Origin: Undibacterium hunanense
Lineage (GTDB): Bacteria; Pseudomonadota; Gammaproteobacteria; Burkholderiales; Burkholderiaceae_D
Reading direction: 5' to 3'
Assembly (NCBI RefSeq): GCF_014284335.1
Contig: NZ_JACOGF010000012.1
Location: 124,001 to 188,000 of the forward strand
DNA: 64,000 nucleotides
The position numbers and the translations under genes are program-made. Numbering within the stretch: the stretch's first letter is position 1; each line of letters begins with the position of its first letter. The notes under the pieces were generated by a model. That model did not search any database, was not told where the DNA came from, and was given only the letters and a program-made list of their open reading frames with translations. Of the stretch, positions 53,633 through 63,594 are shown piece after piece.

Positions 53633-56600
53633 GTGTTGATTGATGTCGTCCGCGTTGCCTTGCGACGCCCTTACACTTTTGTCGTCATGGCCCTGGTGCT
53701 GGTGATAGTTGGTCCTCTGGCTGCATTGCGTACGCCTACCGATATTTTTCCCGAGATACGCATGCCGGTCATCGCTGTGGCCTGGCAATATACTGGCTTG
53801 CCGCCTGACCAGATGGCGGGCCGTATCTCCACCTTGTTTCAGCGCAGCCTGACGACAACGGTGAACGATATTGAGCACATAGAAGCAAATACCTATTCCG
53901 GTGTCAGTGTCGTCAAAATCTACTTTCAACCTGGTGTCAATATCGCCGTTGCCAATGCCCAGGTAACGGCGATTGCGCAGGTGGCATTGCGCCAGATGCC
54001 AGCCGGTATCACCCCACCACTGATCCTCAACTACAACGCGGCCACTGTGCCGATTCTGCAACTTGCGCTGTCCGGCCAGGGCCTGTCGGAACAGAATCTG
54101 TTTGATCTGGGCATGAATACCGTACGTACACCGTTAATTACAGTACCAGGCTCAGCGATTCCCCTGCCTTACGGCGGCAAACAGCGTCAGGTACAGATAG
54201 ATATCAAACCGGCAGCGTTGCAGGCACGTGGCCTGTCTGCCCAGGATATCTCTGCGGCACTTGCCGCCCAAAACATCCTGGTGCCAGTAGGCACGCAAAA
54301 AATAGGCAGCCTGGAATACACCGTACAACTCAATAGTGCCCCTTCGGTGATTGAAGAATTGGGGCGACTGCCGGTCAAAGTAGTGAATGGCAGTACCATT
54401 TACTTGCGCGATGTGGCAGACGTGCATGACGGTAACGCCCCGCAAACCAATATCGTGCATGTCGACGGCGGACGTTCAGTGCTGATGTCGGTACTGAAAA
54501 ATGGTTCGGCATCCACACTGGCGATTGTCGACAATATCCGGGCCAAACTGCTTGCCCTTAAACCCTCGTGGCCAGAAGCACTGAAGGTGGTGCCCATCAA
54601 TGACCAATCGCTGTTTGTGCGGGCAGCGATACGCGGGGTAGCGCTGGAAGGGGCCATCGCCGCCGCGCTGACCAGTGTGATGATCCTGCTGTTTCTGGGT
54701 AGCTGGCGTTCCACGGTCATCATCGCGATATCGATACCACTGTCCATCCTTGGTTCCATCATCGCGCTGGCAGCTTTTGGCGAAACCTTGAATCTGATGA
54801 CGCTGGGCGGCCTGGCGCTGGCCGTCGGTATTCTGGTGGACGATGCCACGGTCACCATAGAAAACATCAACTGGCACCTGGAACAGGGCAAGGATGTAGA
54901 AACCGCCATACTGGACGGTGCGCAGCAGATTGTCACACCCGCCCTGGTTTCATTGCTATGTATATGTATCGTCTTCATCCCCATGTTTTTCCTGGAAGGG
55001 GTATCGCGCTTCCTGTTCGTGCCCATGGCCGAAGCGGTGATTTTTGCAATGATCTGTTCTTTCCTGCTGTCACGCACTCTGGTGCCGACCATGGCAAATT
55101 ATTTGCTGCGGGCACATGCAGCCCATAACCCGGACGCGCATGCATTACCGAAGACACGCAATCCACTGCTGCGATTCCAGCGTAATTTTGAAGCACGTTT
55201 TGAACACCTGCGGGAAGGTTACAAGAATTTGCTGAAAACGGCGATCAGCCATCGCCCCATCTTCATCATTGCTTTCCTGGCAGTGACTGCACTGTCATTC
55301 CTGTTATTACCTTTTATCGGCAGCAATTTCTTCCCTTCAGTCGATTCGGGTCAGGTATTGATGCATGCCCGTGTCCCTGTCGGTACACGGGTGGAAGAAA
55401 CCGCCATCCGGTTCGCCCGTATTGAACAGGTAATACGCCGCGTGATACCGGCTGAAGAAATCACGACACTGGTCGACAATATCGGCTTGCCACCAAGCAG
55501 TATCAATCTTACCTACAACAACACCGGGGTGATGGGACCACAAGACGGGGACTTTCAGATTGCATTGCGCGAAGGCCATCGCCCTACCGCTGAATACATC
55601 CGGCAGTTGCGCGATATCCTGCCACGTGAATTTCCGGATACCACGTTTTCATTTCCACCAGCCGATATCGTTAGCCAAATTCTCAATTTCGGCGCACCCG
55701 CACCGATAGATGTGCAGATCCGGGGTAACAACATCACCGCTAACTTTGCCTATGCACAGCAACTGCTGAAACGCATACGTGCCATTCCCGGTGTGGCAGA
55801 TGCGCGCATACAGCAATCCAACAAGGCGCCCGTTTTCAATGTGGATGTTGACCGCACCCAGGCGCAACTGCTGGGTCTGACCACGCGTGATGTCACCAAC
55901 AGTCTGGTGGTCAATCTTGCCGGCAGCAGCCAGGTAGCGCCAACCTACTGGCTGAATCCGGTCAATGGCGTCAGTTACCCCATCGTCATGCAGACACCGC
56001 AATACCAGCTGGATTCTCTCGCTGCTCTCGCCAATCTACCGGTTGGCAATGGCATCACCACAAATGCAACTACACTGGGTGGCCTGGCCACTTTTGAACG
56101 CAGCACCGGTAGTGCGCTCATCAGCCAGTACAATGTACAACCCATGGTACAGATCCACGCTGCCATTCAAGACCGTGACCTCGGTGCGGTGAGTGAAGAT
56201 ATCCGCCGCGTCCTGGCCGACACCACGGCAGATTTGCCCAAAGGTGCCTCAGTACAATTACTGGGTCAGGCGTACACCATGGACCGGGCTTTTTCTGGTC
56301 TGCTGTTTGGACTACTGGGTGCCGTGTTACTGATTTATTTGCTGATCGTGGTGAACTTCCAGTCCTGGCTTGATCCTGCTGTCATCGTCTCTGCCCTGCC
56401 TTCTGCACTGGCGGGTATTATCTGGATGTTGTTTGCTACCCATACGACCCTGTCTGTGCCCGCACTGACCGGTGCCATAATGTGCATGGGTGTAGCCACG
56501 GCCAACAGTGTGCTGGTCATCAGCTTCGCCAGGGAAAGACTGGCAGAACTGGGCGATGCCTCGAGCGCGGCTTTGGAAGCCGGATTCGTGCGCTTCCGTC

Positions 56601-56833
56601 CGGTACTGATGACTGCGCTCGCCATGATTATAGGTATGCTGCCCATGGCGCTGGGGCTGGGTGAAGGCGGCGAGCAAAATGCTCCACTGGGCAGGGCCGT
56701 CATTGGCGGCCTGCTCTTTGCTACCCTGGCCACCCTGGTATTCGTCCCCGTCGTCTTCAGCCTTGTACATGACTGGCAAGCCCGCCGCCGTACATATGCA
56801 CTGCCGCAACCCGCTTTAGGAGTATCCCAATGA
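53633..56833 (+). CDS. RND efflux pump, inner-membrane HAE1-type subunit
   Basis: A 1,066-residue RND transporter with 12 membrane segments, large periplasmic loops after segments 1 and 7, and the proton-relay region VGILVDDATVTIENI with consecutive aspartates. N-terminal LRTPTDIFPEIRMPVIAVAWQYTGLPP is typical of the branch. It exports drugs or toxic metabolites; the substrate is unknown. It starts with GTG. Its stop overlaps the next gene's start (ATGA). Confidence 0.9.
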   Translation: MLIDVVRVALRRPYTFVVMALVLVIVGPLAALRTPTDIFPEIRMPVIAVAWQYTGLPPDQMAGRISTLFQRSLTTTVNDIEHIEANTYSGVSVVKIYFQPGVNIAVANAQVTAIAQVALRQMPAGITPPLILNYNAATVPILQLALSGQGLSEQNLFDLGMNTVRTPLITVPGSAIPLPYGGKQRQVQIDIKPAALQARGLSAQDISAALAAQNILVPVGTQKIGSLEYTVQLNSAPSVIEELGRLPVKVVNGSTIYLRDVADVHDGNAPQTNIVHVDGGRSVLMSVLKNGSASTLAIVDNIRAKLLALKPSWPEALKVVPINDQSLFVRAAIRGVALEGAIAAALTSVMILLFLGSWRSTVIIAISIPLSILGSIIALAAFGETLNLMTLGGLALAVGILVDDATVTIENINWHLEQGKDVETAILDGAQQIVTPALVSLLCICIVFIPMFFLEGVSRFLFVPMAEAVIFAMICSFLLSRTLVPTMANYLLRAHAAHNPDAHALPKTRNPLLRFQRNFEARFEHLREGYKNLLKTAISHRPIFIIAFLAVTALSFLLLPFIGSNFFPSVDSGQVLMHARVPVGTRVEETAIRFARIEQVIRRVIPAEEITTLVDNIGLPPSSINLTYNNTGVMGPQDGDFQIALREGHRPTAEYIRQLRDILPREFPDTTFSFPPADIVSQILNFGAPAPIDVQIRGNNITANFAYAQQLLKRIRAIPGVADARIQQSNKAPVFNVDVDRTQAQLLGLTTRDVTNSLVVNLAGSSQVAPTYWLNPVNGVSYPIVMQTPQYQLDSLAALANLPVGNGITTNATTLGGLATFERSTGSALISQYNVQPMVQIHAAIQDRDLGAVSEDIRRVLADTTADLPKGASVQLLGQAYTMDRAFSGLLFGLLGAVLLIYLLIVVNFQSWLDPAVIVSALPSALAGIIWMLFATHTTLSVPALTGAIMCMGVATANSVLVISFARERLAELGDASSAALEAGFVRFRPVLMTALAMIIGMLPMALGLGEGGEQNAPLGRAVIGGLLFATLATLVFVPVVFSLVHDWQARRRTYALPQPALGVSQ

Positions 56834-57999
56834 AAACTGATTTCTTGCGTTCCCGGCAAAAATTGTTCGGCCTGACCCTGACAGCTGTCGCCATTATTGT
56901 CGTCATCACAGGTCTTATCAGTCGCCGCTCACAGGCTGAACAACTGAAGCAAAGCACGGGTGAGCGCAATATTCCAACGGTGTCTTTGCTATCAGCATCG
57001 AATATCAGTGCTGCCCAGCTTGAATTGCCAGCCCGTATCGAGCCATGGGCTCGTGCCCCCATCTATGCCCGCGTCAGCGGCTACCTGAAAAACTGGACTG
57101 TTGATATAGGCAGCAAGGTCAAGGCAGGGCAATTGCTGGCACAAATAGAAACACCGGATCTGGACCAGCAACTGCTGCAAGCAAAGGCGGAACTGGCCAC
57201 GGCCCAAAGCAACCTGGCACTGTCAAGCAGCACCGCGCAGCGCTGGCAGGCATTACTAAGTTCGGATGCGGTATCCAAACAAGAAGTTGATGAAAAAACC
57301 GGTGACCTGACGGCCAGACAATCGGTAGTCAAAGCCTTGCAGGCGAACGTGGATCGCGTGCAATCACTACAAGCTTATACTCGCCTGGTAGCTCCCTTTG
57401 ATGGCGTAGTCACTGCGCGCAATACCGACATCGGTGCGCTGATCAATGTCGGTGGTGCACCAGGCAGTGAATTGTTTGTGATTTCAGACGTGCGTCGCCT
57501 GCGTGTCTATGTCAGCGTGCCGCAACGTCAGTTGGCCGTCATTCGTAGCGGTAGCGTCGCCCAGGTCAGCGTACCAGAGCGCCCTGGTCGCAGTTATGCA
57601 GCAAAAGTTGAATCGCTGGCGCAGGCCATCAGCCCTGGTTCAGGCACGATGTTGATACAGCTTTCCGTCAATAATGAAAGCGGAGAATTGTTACCAGGCG
57701 GTTTTGCCACAGTCAGCTTTGCTGCCGCAAGCTCTGTAGAAAATGTAAGTGTGCCGCCAGGTGCGCTGATGATAGGCAAGAATGGCGTGCAGGTCGCTAC
57801 CGTCAATAGCGATAACCGCGTAGTGTTGAAGCAGGTCACGGTGGCACGGGATATGGGCAATGTCATTGAATTGGCCGCTGGAATTGATCGCAAGGACCGT
57901 ATCGTTGAAAGTCCTCCGGACGGACTGGCAAACGGCGATCTGGTGCGTATTGCCGCCAGCAGTCAGAACCATCAGAACACCCAGAAAGGCACACCGTGA
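56830..57999 (+). CDS. RND efflux pump, periplasmic adaptor (MFP) subunit
   Basis: A 389-residue membrane-fusion protein with an N-terminal membrane anchor (LFGLTLTAVAIIVVITGLI). The lipoyl-like half-motifs IYARVSGYLKNWTVDIGSKVKAGQLLAQIETPDLDQQ and RLVAPFDGVVTARNTDIGALIN flank a helical hairpin (about 115-175). A beta-barrel and C-terminal domain follow (VAVISVPQRQ-type). It links the pump to the outer-membrane channel. It overlaps the pump gene by four bases and the channel gene by four bases (GTGA). Confidence 0.9.
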   Translation: MKTDFLRSRQKLFGLTLTAVAIIVVITGLISRRSQAEQLKQSTGERNIPTVSLLSASNISAAQLELPARIEPWARAPIYARVSGYLKNWTVDIGSKVKAGQLLAQIETPDLDQQLLQAKAELATAQSNLALSSSTAQRWQALLSSDAVSKQEVDEKTGDLTARQSVVKALQANVDRVQSLQAYTRLVAPFDGVVTARNTDIGALINVGGAPGSELFVISDVRRLRVYVSVPQRQLAVIRSGSVAQVSVPERPGRSYAAKVESLAQAISPGSGTMLIQLSVNNESGELLPGGFATVSFAAASSVENVSVPPGALMIGKNGVQVATVNSDNRVVLKQVTVARDMGNVIELAAGIDRKDRIVESPPDGLANGDLVRIAASSQNHQNTQKGTP

Positions 58000-59432
58000 A
58001 ACGATATGTCGCAGCGGCACTCGCCCTATGGTGCGCAGGCTGCAGTCAGGTCCCGGTGACACCGCCAGGTGGCGTGACAGTTGCAGCCACTTTCAAGGAA
58101 GCCAAAGGCGCATGGACCACCGCAGAAACTGATGTGAGCTTGCCCAGCCAGGCCTGGTGGAGCATTTTCCAGGATGCTGAACTGAATGCGCTGGAAGAAC
58201 AGTTGTTACAAAATAGCCCTGACCTGGCAACTGCCCTCGCACGCTATCAACAGGCACGTGCGGCAACGGATGTATTGCGGGCTGCGCAATCCCCTAGCTT
58301 GGGCACTTCTGCCAACGTGCAACGTAACCGGCAGTCAGAACGTCGGCCACTGCGTGTACTGGGGCCTAATTCGCCGAATGAATATAATAGCGCCACCTTC
58401 GGTCTCGACTTTGCTTATGAAGTTGACCTCTGGGGCCGTGTGCGTCAGCAAGTCAATGCCGGTGTCGCCCAGGAACAGGCCGCCCAGGCAGACCTTGCAG
58501 CGGCCAAACTGGCATTGCAGGTACAACTGGCGGATACACTGATTGCCTTGCGTGGTATGGATGAAGAATCAAGGCTATTGCGCGAAACAGTCGCTGCCTA
58601 TGCCCGCAACGTAGAAATGATAGAGCGGCGCCATCAAAATGGCATTGCATCTGGTCTGGATGTAGCGCGCGCCCAGGTTCAACTGGAATCAACACGTTCA
58701 CAAATGCAGCAGGTGCAGGGGCAGCGAGCCGTGCTTGAGCATGCCATAGCTGCACTGACCGGTGCCAATGCATCGAATTTTTCCATCACACCAAAGGCCA
58801 TCTCCGTGACGACGCCACTGATACCGGTTGGCCTACCGTCTACACTGCTGCAACGCAGGCCAGATATCGCGGCGGCGCAATTGCGTGTGACGGCGGCAGC
58901 AGCCAGACTGGGCATGGCCAAAACCGCATTTTTCCCAACGCTGAACTTGAATGCATCTGCAGGCTTGCAAAGCAGTGATCTGGCAAAATTTGTAGAAATG
59001 CCCAATCTGTACTGGGTACTGGGGCCAACACTTGCCCTCAACCTGCTGGACGGTGGTCGCCGCAAAGCACAGATCGCAGATGCTGAAGCCGTGCTGGATG
59101 AAAACGGGCAGCGTTATCGTACCGTCGTACTGTCTGCCTTCCAGCAGGTTGAAGACCAACTCGCATTACTGGTCCAATATGGCGAAGCAGCAAAAGCCGA
59201 TAGCCTGGCAGCCACATCGGCCCAGCGTGCGCTGGAACTGGCGAGCAAGCGTTACCAGCAGGGCGTGATCAACCAGATTGAAGTGATCGTGGCACAAACT
59301 GCCTATCTTCAGGCTCAGCGTAGTACCCTGGATCTCAATACCAAACACAGACGGGCAACGGTACAACTGGTCAGGGCATTGGGTGGCGGCTGGTCCACGG
59401 ACCAGATTACGGCACAAGCGAAGACTGAATAA
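57996..59432 (+). CDS. RND efflux outer-membrane lipoprotein channel (NodT family)
   Basis: A 478-residue TolC-like channel with a lipoprotein signal (ALWCAGC, Cys 16). The two duplicated helical-barrel halves begin around residues 45-60 (QAWWSIFQDAELNALEEQLLQNSPDL) and 270 (STLLQRRPDIAAAQLRVTAAAARLGMAKTAFFP). AYEVDLWGRVR is a conserved NodT block. It starts with GTG overlapping the adaptor gene's TGA. It completes the three-gene efflux operon; there is no local regulator gene, so control is unclear. Confidence 0.9.
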   Translation: MKRYVAAALALWCAGCSQVPVTPPGGVTVAATFKEAKGAWTTAETDVSLPSQAWWSIFQDAELNALEEQLLQNSPDLATALARYQQARAATDVLRAAQSPSLGTSANVQRNRQSERRPLRVLGPNSPNEYNSATFGLDFAYEVDLWGRVRQQVNAGVAQEQAAQADLAAAKLALQVQLADTLIALRGMDEESRLLRETVAAYARNVEMIERRHQNGIASGLDVARAQVQLESTRSQMQQVQGQRAVLEHAIAALTGANASNFSITPKAISVTTPLIPVGLPSTLLQRRPDIAAAQLRVTAAAARLGMAKTAFFPTLNLNASAGLQSSDLAKFVEMPNLYWVLGPTLALNLLDGGRRKAQIADAEAVLDENGQRYRTVVLSAFQQVEDQLALLVQYGEAAKADSLAATSAQRALELASKRYQQGVINQIEVIVAQTAYLQAQRSTLDLNTKHRRATVQLVRALGGGWSTDQITAQAKTE

Positions 59433-59556
59433 ATAAAAAACACAAACGAATCACTATTGAAGCACCAGTGAATCGCAAATGCGTCGTCACCAGTTTTGAC
59501 TGTACTGGGGGGTTTTACGATGACGCTTTGCATTCACTAACGCAGACTAATCCGTT

Positions 59557-62500
59557 TTAATACGGCGCAACTTTGATGGGCAGGCGAATGGTGAAACAAC
59601 TACCGCGTCCATATTCAGACTGCACGGTGATATCACCGCCATGCGCGCGGATGATGCTGTACGATGTTGACAGTCCCAGGCCTACGCCCTCTTCTCTGGT
59701 GGTAAAAAAGGGTTCAAAAATACGTTCCATATGTTCAGCTTTAATCCCTGTTCCATTGTCTTCAAAATCAATCAACAAGCAATTGACGTCGAGCGAACTG
59801 CGTATCGCAAGAAGACCAGCAACATCACTATTTGTCTGAATCTGTTTTTCTCTTATCGCATGATAGGCATTCAGAATCAGGTTCATGAATACCTGGTTCA
59901 ATTGACCCGGAGCACAATCTATCATTGGATTTGCATCCAGCTCACATTGAATCTCCATCGCATCCTGAGTCTGGCTATGCAACAGTTTGATAGACGTCAA
60001 CAGATTATTGACAATCAATACCGGCTTGCGCAGCGACACATCGACCCGGCTGAAAGTCAACAGATCCTGTACCACCTGTCTGATTTGACGAGTACCATCC
60101 AGTACGCTCTTCACATGCATCTGCAAGCCGGTGAAGCTATCGCGAAATTGTTCGATCACAGTCTGATCTGCATCATTCCCGGCCATGTTCAACAGCATGG
60201 TATAAAACCGTTGCAGATCATGTTCCAGATTCTGCGCACCGACATGTGAAAAATTAACTGCATTATTGAATTCGTGCGCTACCCCGGCAGTCAGGGTTCC
60301 CAAAGCGGTCATTTTTTCCTGAAAGATCAGTTGCTGCTGCGCGTCTTTCAAAGTATCAATCGCATGTGCCAGTTGCTGATGTGCTTCGGCATTATCCAGA
60401 GCAACGGAGGCAAAAGAGCAAATGGTGGAAAACATCAGTTTTTCACGTTCACCATAGGCATGAGCGCTGGTCGAATACAGACAGGCAACGCCCAGTACCG
60501 CATTGGATGCAAACAATGGCACCAGGTAAGCCGTTTGCAAATACACAGGTATGCCTGCCATCTGCAAATCTGGCGCGGTATCCATGAGTAAATCCTCGCC
60601 ACTACCGGCAACTCTTGACACATACGACGCTTCAGCAAAAAGAAACTGATGCAGGTCATCAGTAGCAATTTCCTGCTCAATCCCGAACACCAATTGAAAC
60701 CCGCCCGTGACACTGTCTTTTCTATATATGGAGAAACGGCTGCTATCGAGTAAATCTGCCACATGCTGATGAAATGACTGATACAGTAATTGCACGTCCA
60801 GAATGGCGGTGATGCCTCTGCCAATATCACCAAGAAGACGCATGGTGTCGTTGGTCCGGGCGAGCTGGGTATTAGCGATACTCAAATGCGTATTTGCTTC
60901 CAGCAATTCGCTATTGGCGACACTCAACTCACTTTGTTTAATATTCAGGTCAGCCGTGCGTAACAAGACCTGCACTTCCAATTGACGCTGGCGACGCAAT
61001 AAATTACTGGTCTTCTTCTGTATCAGCATGAAGATCCCCACGGCAACGACAAGCATTACCAGCAACACAAACCACCAGCTTTGATACCAGGCAGGGAACA
61101 CACGAATGGGTAAAGATATTTCCTGCTTCGCCCAGCGCCCTTCACGATTGGTCGCCCTGATACGCAAACGATAGTCGCCTGGCGGTAGATTGGTATAGCT
61201 GGCGATGCGGTGATTTGAATCCACCTCCAGCCAGGAGGTATCATAGCCCTCCAATTGATACGCATACCTGTTACGGACTGGCGTCGAATAATCCAGTGCA
61301 GAAAACTCCACGGCAATATTATTACTGCCTGGTTTGATCTGAATTGGATTCTTAAAATTCTGATCAGACAATAGCGGAGGCTGAACAACCTTCCCACCTG
61401 CTTCAATATGGGTAATCACCAGTTGTGGATCATAATCCCATTGCTTGATCAGTTCGGGGTTCACGATAGTCAGGCCACCAGCACTGCCAAACAATACTTC
61501 ACCACGTGATGTGACCGCACCAGAATGTGCCCAATAAGTGGAGCTTGCCACACCGTCGGCACGTTGCAGCGATTTGATCTTGAAATCCAGCGGATCGATC
61601 ACCACGATACCACCATCGGTACTACCCCAGATCTGCCCCCGGTGGTCTTCGATCAACGTATCCACCAGATCGCTGGGCATACCGTGTATCGATTGCAATT
61701 GCCGGAACTCCAGTTTGCTGCCGGTAGTCGACAACACACTGCCCACACTGACCACGCTAACATTAATGCCCCCACCCATGGTACCTACCCATAGACGCTT
61801 GCGTGCATCTACCAGTATGGTGGTTACAATATTGGATGACAAACCCGCAGGATTGCCTTTATCTGCCAGAAAATGGGTATGCGCGAGGGTCGCCCGGTCA
61901 ATCCGGTACAGGCCACTGCCACGCATACCTACCCATAACATATTATCTGCATCAAGGGCCAGTGCTTCGACCGGGCCGTCATTGATGACCTTTTTCGCTC
62001 TGCCGCCTGTGACACGCAAATCACCCGACAGGTCTATGCGCCACAAACCGTCTTCGGCCCCCACCCAAAGCAGATTGCCTTCCTGAATGATGGCATTGAC
62101 AGGCATTACCGCATCAAGCGGCGCAAAATGCACTTGCTGCATCTGCTTACCATCTGCATTGGCACGATACAAACCGCGTTGTGAACCAATGTAGATGGTT
62201 TGATTGACGGGCTCAGTAAAAGCCGTAAATACAGAGTCCGGAGGTGGATTGCCCGCTTGTCGCACATCCGGTTTTAACCAGCTTACGGTCGCTGCATCGG
62301 GGTCAATAATATGAATACCGTTATTTTTCAAGCCCAGCCAGACCCTGCCATCGCTCATAGCAAATACAGAAGTGACGTTCTTATCCTTGATGCGATTGAC
62401 TGCGCCAATACCACCATTCATCGCCAGAATGGCCGACTGTCTGACATTGTGGCGACTTACGCCATCGTCAGTACCTACCCAGATAGTGCCGGCACGGTCT

Positions 62501-63594
62501 TGCAAAATCGATTCGGGGGTGTCGTCAATTAAACTGCTGGCGGCGGCTGTATCATGTATCAGGCGTTGCGCCAGCATGGTCTGTTTATCCAGCACAACAA
62601 TGCCGTGGTTGACGGTGCCTACCCACATCTGTCCAGGCGCTACTTCCTTAATGAAAGTGACGGTGTCGTTACGTAATTCATCACCACGGTAACCGGCAGC
62701 TTTGATCGATATGGGATTACCGGCCAGGGGATCGATGAGATAGACCCCGTGATTCGCTGTGCCAACCCAGATAAGTCCATCGCTGCTTTGTTCCAGATAT
62801 CTGATATTGGGGCTTTCAGCAAGCACGGCAGAAAAAGCCATGTGGCTCAATTTTTTGGTTTTTCCATCAAGATAACTCAATCCTTTTTGCGTGCCTATCC
62901 ATAAGGTCTCACTTTTGTCGCGCAATACGGTACGAATCACATTACTGGGCAAGCTTCCTGAGTCATTCTCCACATGGCGTACATGTGATACCTGGCCCGT
63001 ATCTGGCCAGTAATGATCTACGCCATTTGAAGTTGCAATCCATAATCCTGTGTCGCCATCGTCGGCAATGTCGTAAATAGTCCCATCACCCGTACCATTC
63101 TTGCCCACAGGTACGCGTACAAAACGATCATGCACAGTGTCATACCGCACCAGCCCCCCACCATTCGTGCCCACCCACAAGCGACCAGAACGGTCTATAT
63201 GCAGGGACAGGATAGAACTTTCTGGCAGGGCATTTACGTCTTTTAAGTTTTGTTGATAAATCTTGAAGCGGTAGCCGTCCCAGCGAGCCAGTCCGCCCTG
63301 CGTTCCAAACCAGATGAAACCCTGGGTATCTTCGGCAAGAGCCTGTATGACGATGGCAGGTAAACCATTGTCGGTTGTCAGGTTTTGAAATACCTTGTCA
63401 CTCAAAGGCTGCCAGCGATTGCTGTTCCCTGATGACAGTACTGGATTTGCTACATTTACTGAATTCGCTGCCTCAGCGCATGAAAGACCCAGACCCGGCA
63501 TCAGGCAAAGCACCATACCTAATGCCTGAGAAAACGTCAGCATTAACCGGCGCCATCGTTTCAGAAAATACGAAATCTGCGGCGTCAAGGCCAT
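59557..63594 (-). CDS. Two-component-propeller sensor histidine kinase with GAF domain
   Basis: A 1,345-residue protein. A signal peptide/membrane segment lies at about 12-40. About 14 regulator-propeller repeats span 55-720, marked by motifs like IWFGTQGGLARWDGYRF, LWVGTNGGGLVRYD and LWIGTQKGLSYLDG. A Y_Y_Y domain is at about 745-815 (NIAVEFSALDYSTPVRNRYAYQLEGYDTSW), a membrane segment at about 830-852 and a GAF domain at about 935-1085. HisKA has VAHEFNNAVNF. HATPase has NLILNAYHAIRE, DNGTGIK and GVGLGLSTSYSI. No receiver or DNA-binding domain is fused, and no partner adjoins. Family members sense polysaccharide fragments. Confidence 0.9.
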   Translation of the reverse strand: MALTPQISYFLKRWRRLMLTFSQALGMVLCLMPGLGLSCAEAANSVNVANPVLSSGNSNRWQPLSDKVFQNLTTDNGLPAIVIQALAEDTQGFIWFGTQGGLARWDGYRFKIYQQNLKDVNALPESSILSLHIDRSGRLWVGTNGGGLVRYDTVHDRFVRVPVGKNGTGDGTIYDIADDGDTGLWIATSNGVDHYWPDTGQVSHVRHVENDSGSLPSNVIRTVLRDKSETLWIGTQKGLSYLDGKTKKLSHMAFSAVLAESPNIRYLEQSSDGLIWVGTANHGVYLIDPLAGNPISIKAAGYRGDELRNDTVTFIKEVAPGQMWVGTVNHGIVVLDKQTMLAQRLIHDTAAASSLIDDTPESILQDRAGTIWVGTDDGVSRHNVRQSAILAMNGGIGAVNRIKDKNVTSVFAMSDGRVWLGLKNNGIHIIDPDAATVSWLKPDVRQAGNPPPDSVFTAFTEPVNQTIYIGSQRGLYRANADGKQMQQVHFAPLDAVMPVNAIIQEGNLLWVGAEDGLWRIDLSGDLRVTGGRAKKVINDGPVEALALDADNMLWVGMRGSGLYRIDRATLAHTHFLADKGNPAGLSSNIVTTILVDARKRLWVGTMGGGINVSVVSVGSVLSTTGSKLEFRQLQSIHGMPSDLVDTLIEDHRGQIWGSTDGGIVVIDPLDFKIKSLQRADGVASSTYWAHSGAVTSRGEVLFGSAGGLTIVNPELIKQWDYDPQLVITHIEAGGKVVQPPLLSDQNFKNPIQIKPGSNNIAVEFSALDYSTPVRNRYAYQLEGYDTSWLEVDSNHRIASYTNLPPGDYRLRIRATNREGRWAKQEISLPIRVFPAWYQSWWFVLLVMLVVAVGIFMLIQKKTSNLLRRQRQLEVQVLLRTADLNIKQSELSVANSELLEANTHLSIANTQLARTNDTMRLLGDIGRGITAILDVQLLYQSFHQHVADLLDSSRFSIYRKDSVTGGFQLVFGIEQEIATDDLHQFLFAEASYVSRVAGSGEDLLMDTAPDLQMAGIPVYLQTAYLVPLFASNAVLGVACLYSTSAHAYGEREKLMFSTICSFASVALDNAEAHQQLAHAIDTLKDAQQQLIFQEKMTALGTLTAGVAHEFNNAVNFSHVGAQNLEHDLQRFYTMLLNMAGNDADQTVIEQFRDSFTGLQMHVKSVLDGTRQIRQVVQDLLTFSRVDVSLRKPVLIVNNLLTSIKLLHSQTQDAMEIQCELDANPMIDCAPGQLNQVFMNLILNAYHAIREKQIQTNSDVAGLLAIRSSLDVNCLLIDFEDNGTGIKAEHMERIFEPFFTTREEGVGLGLSTSYSIIRAHGGDITVQSEYGRGSCFTIRLPIKVAPY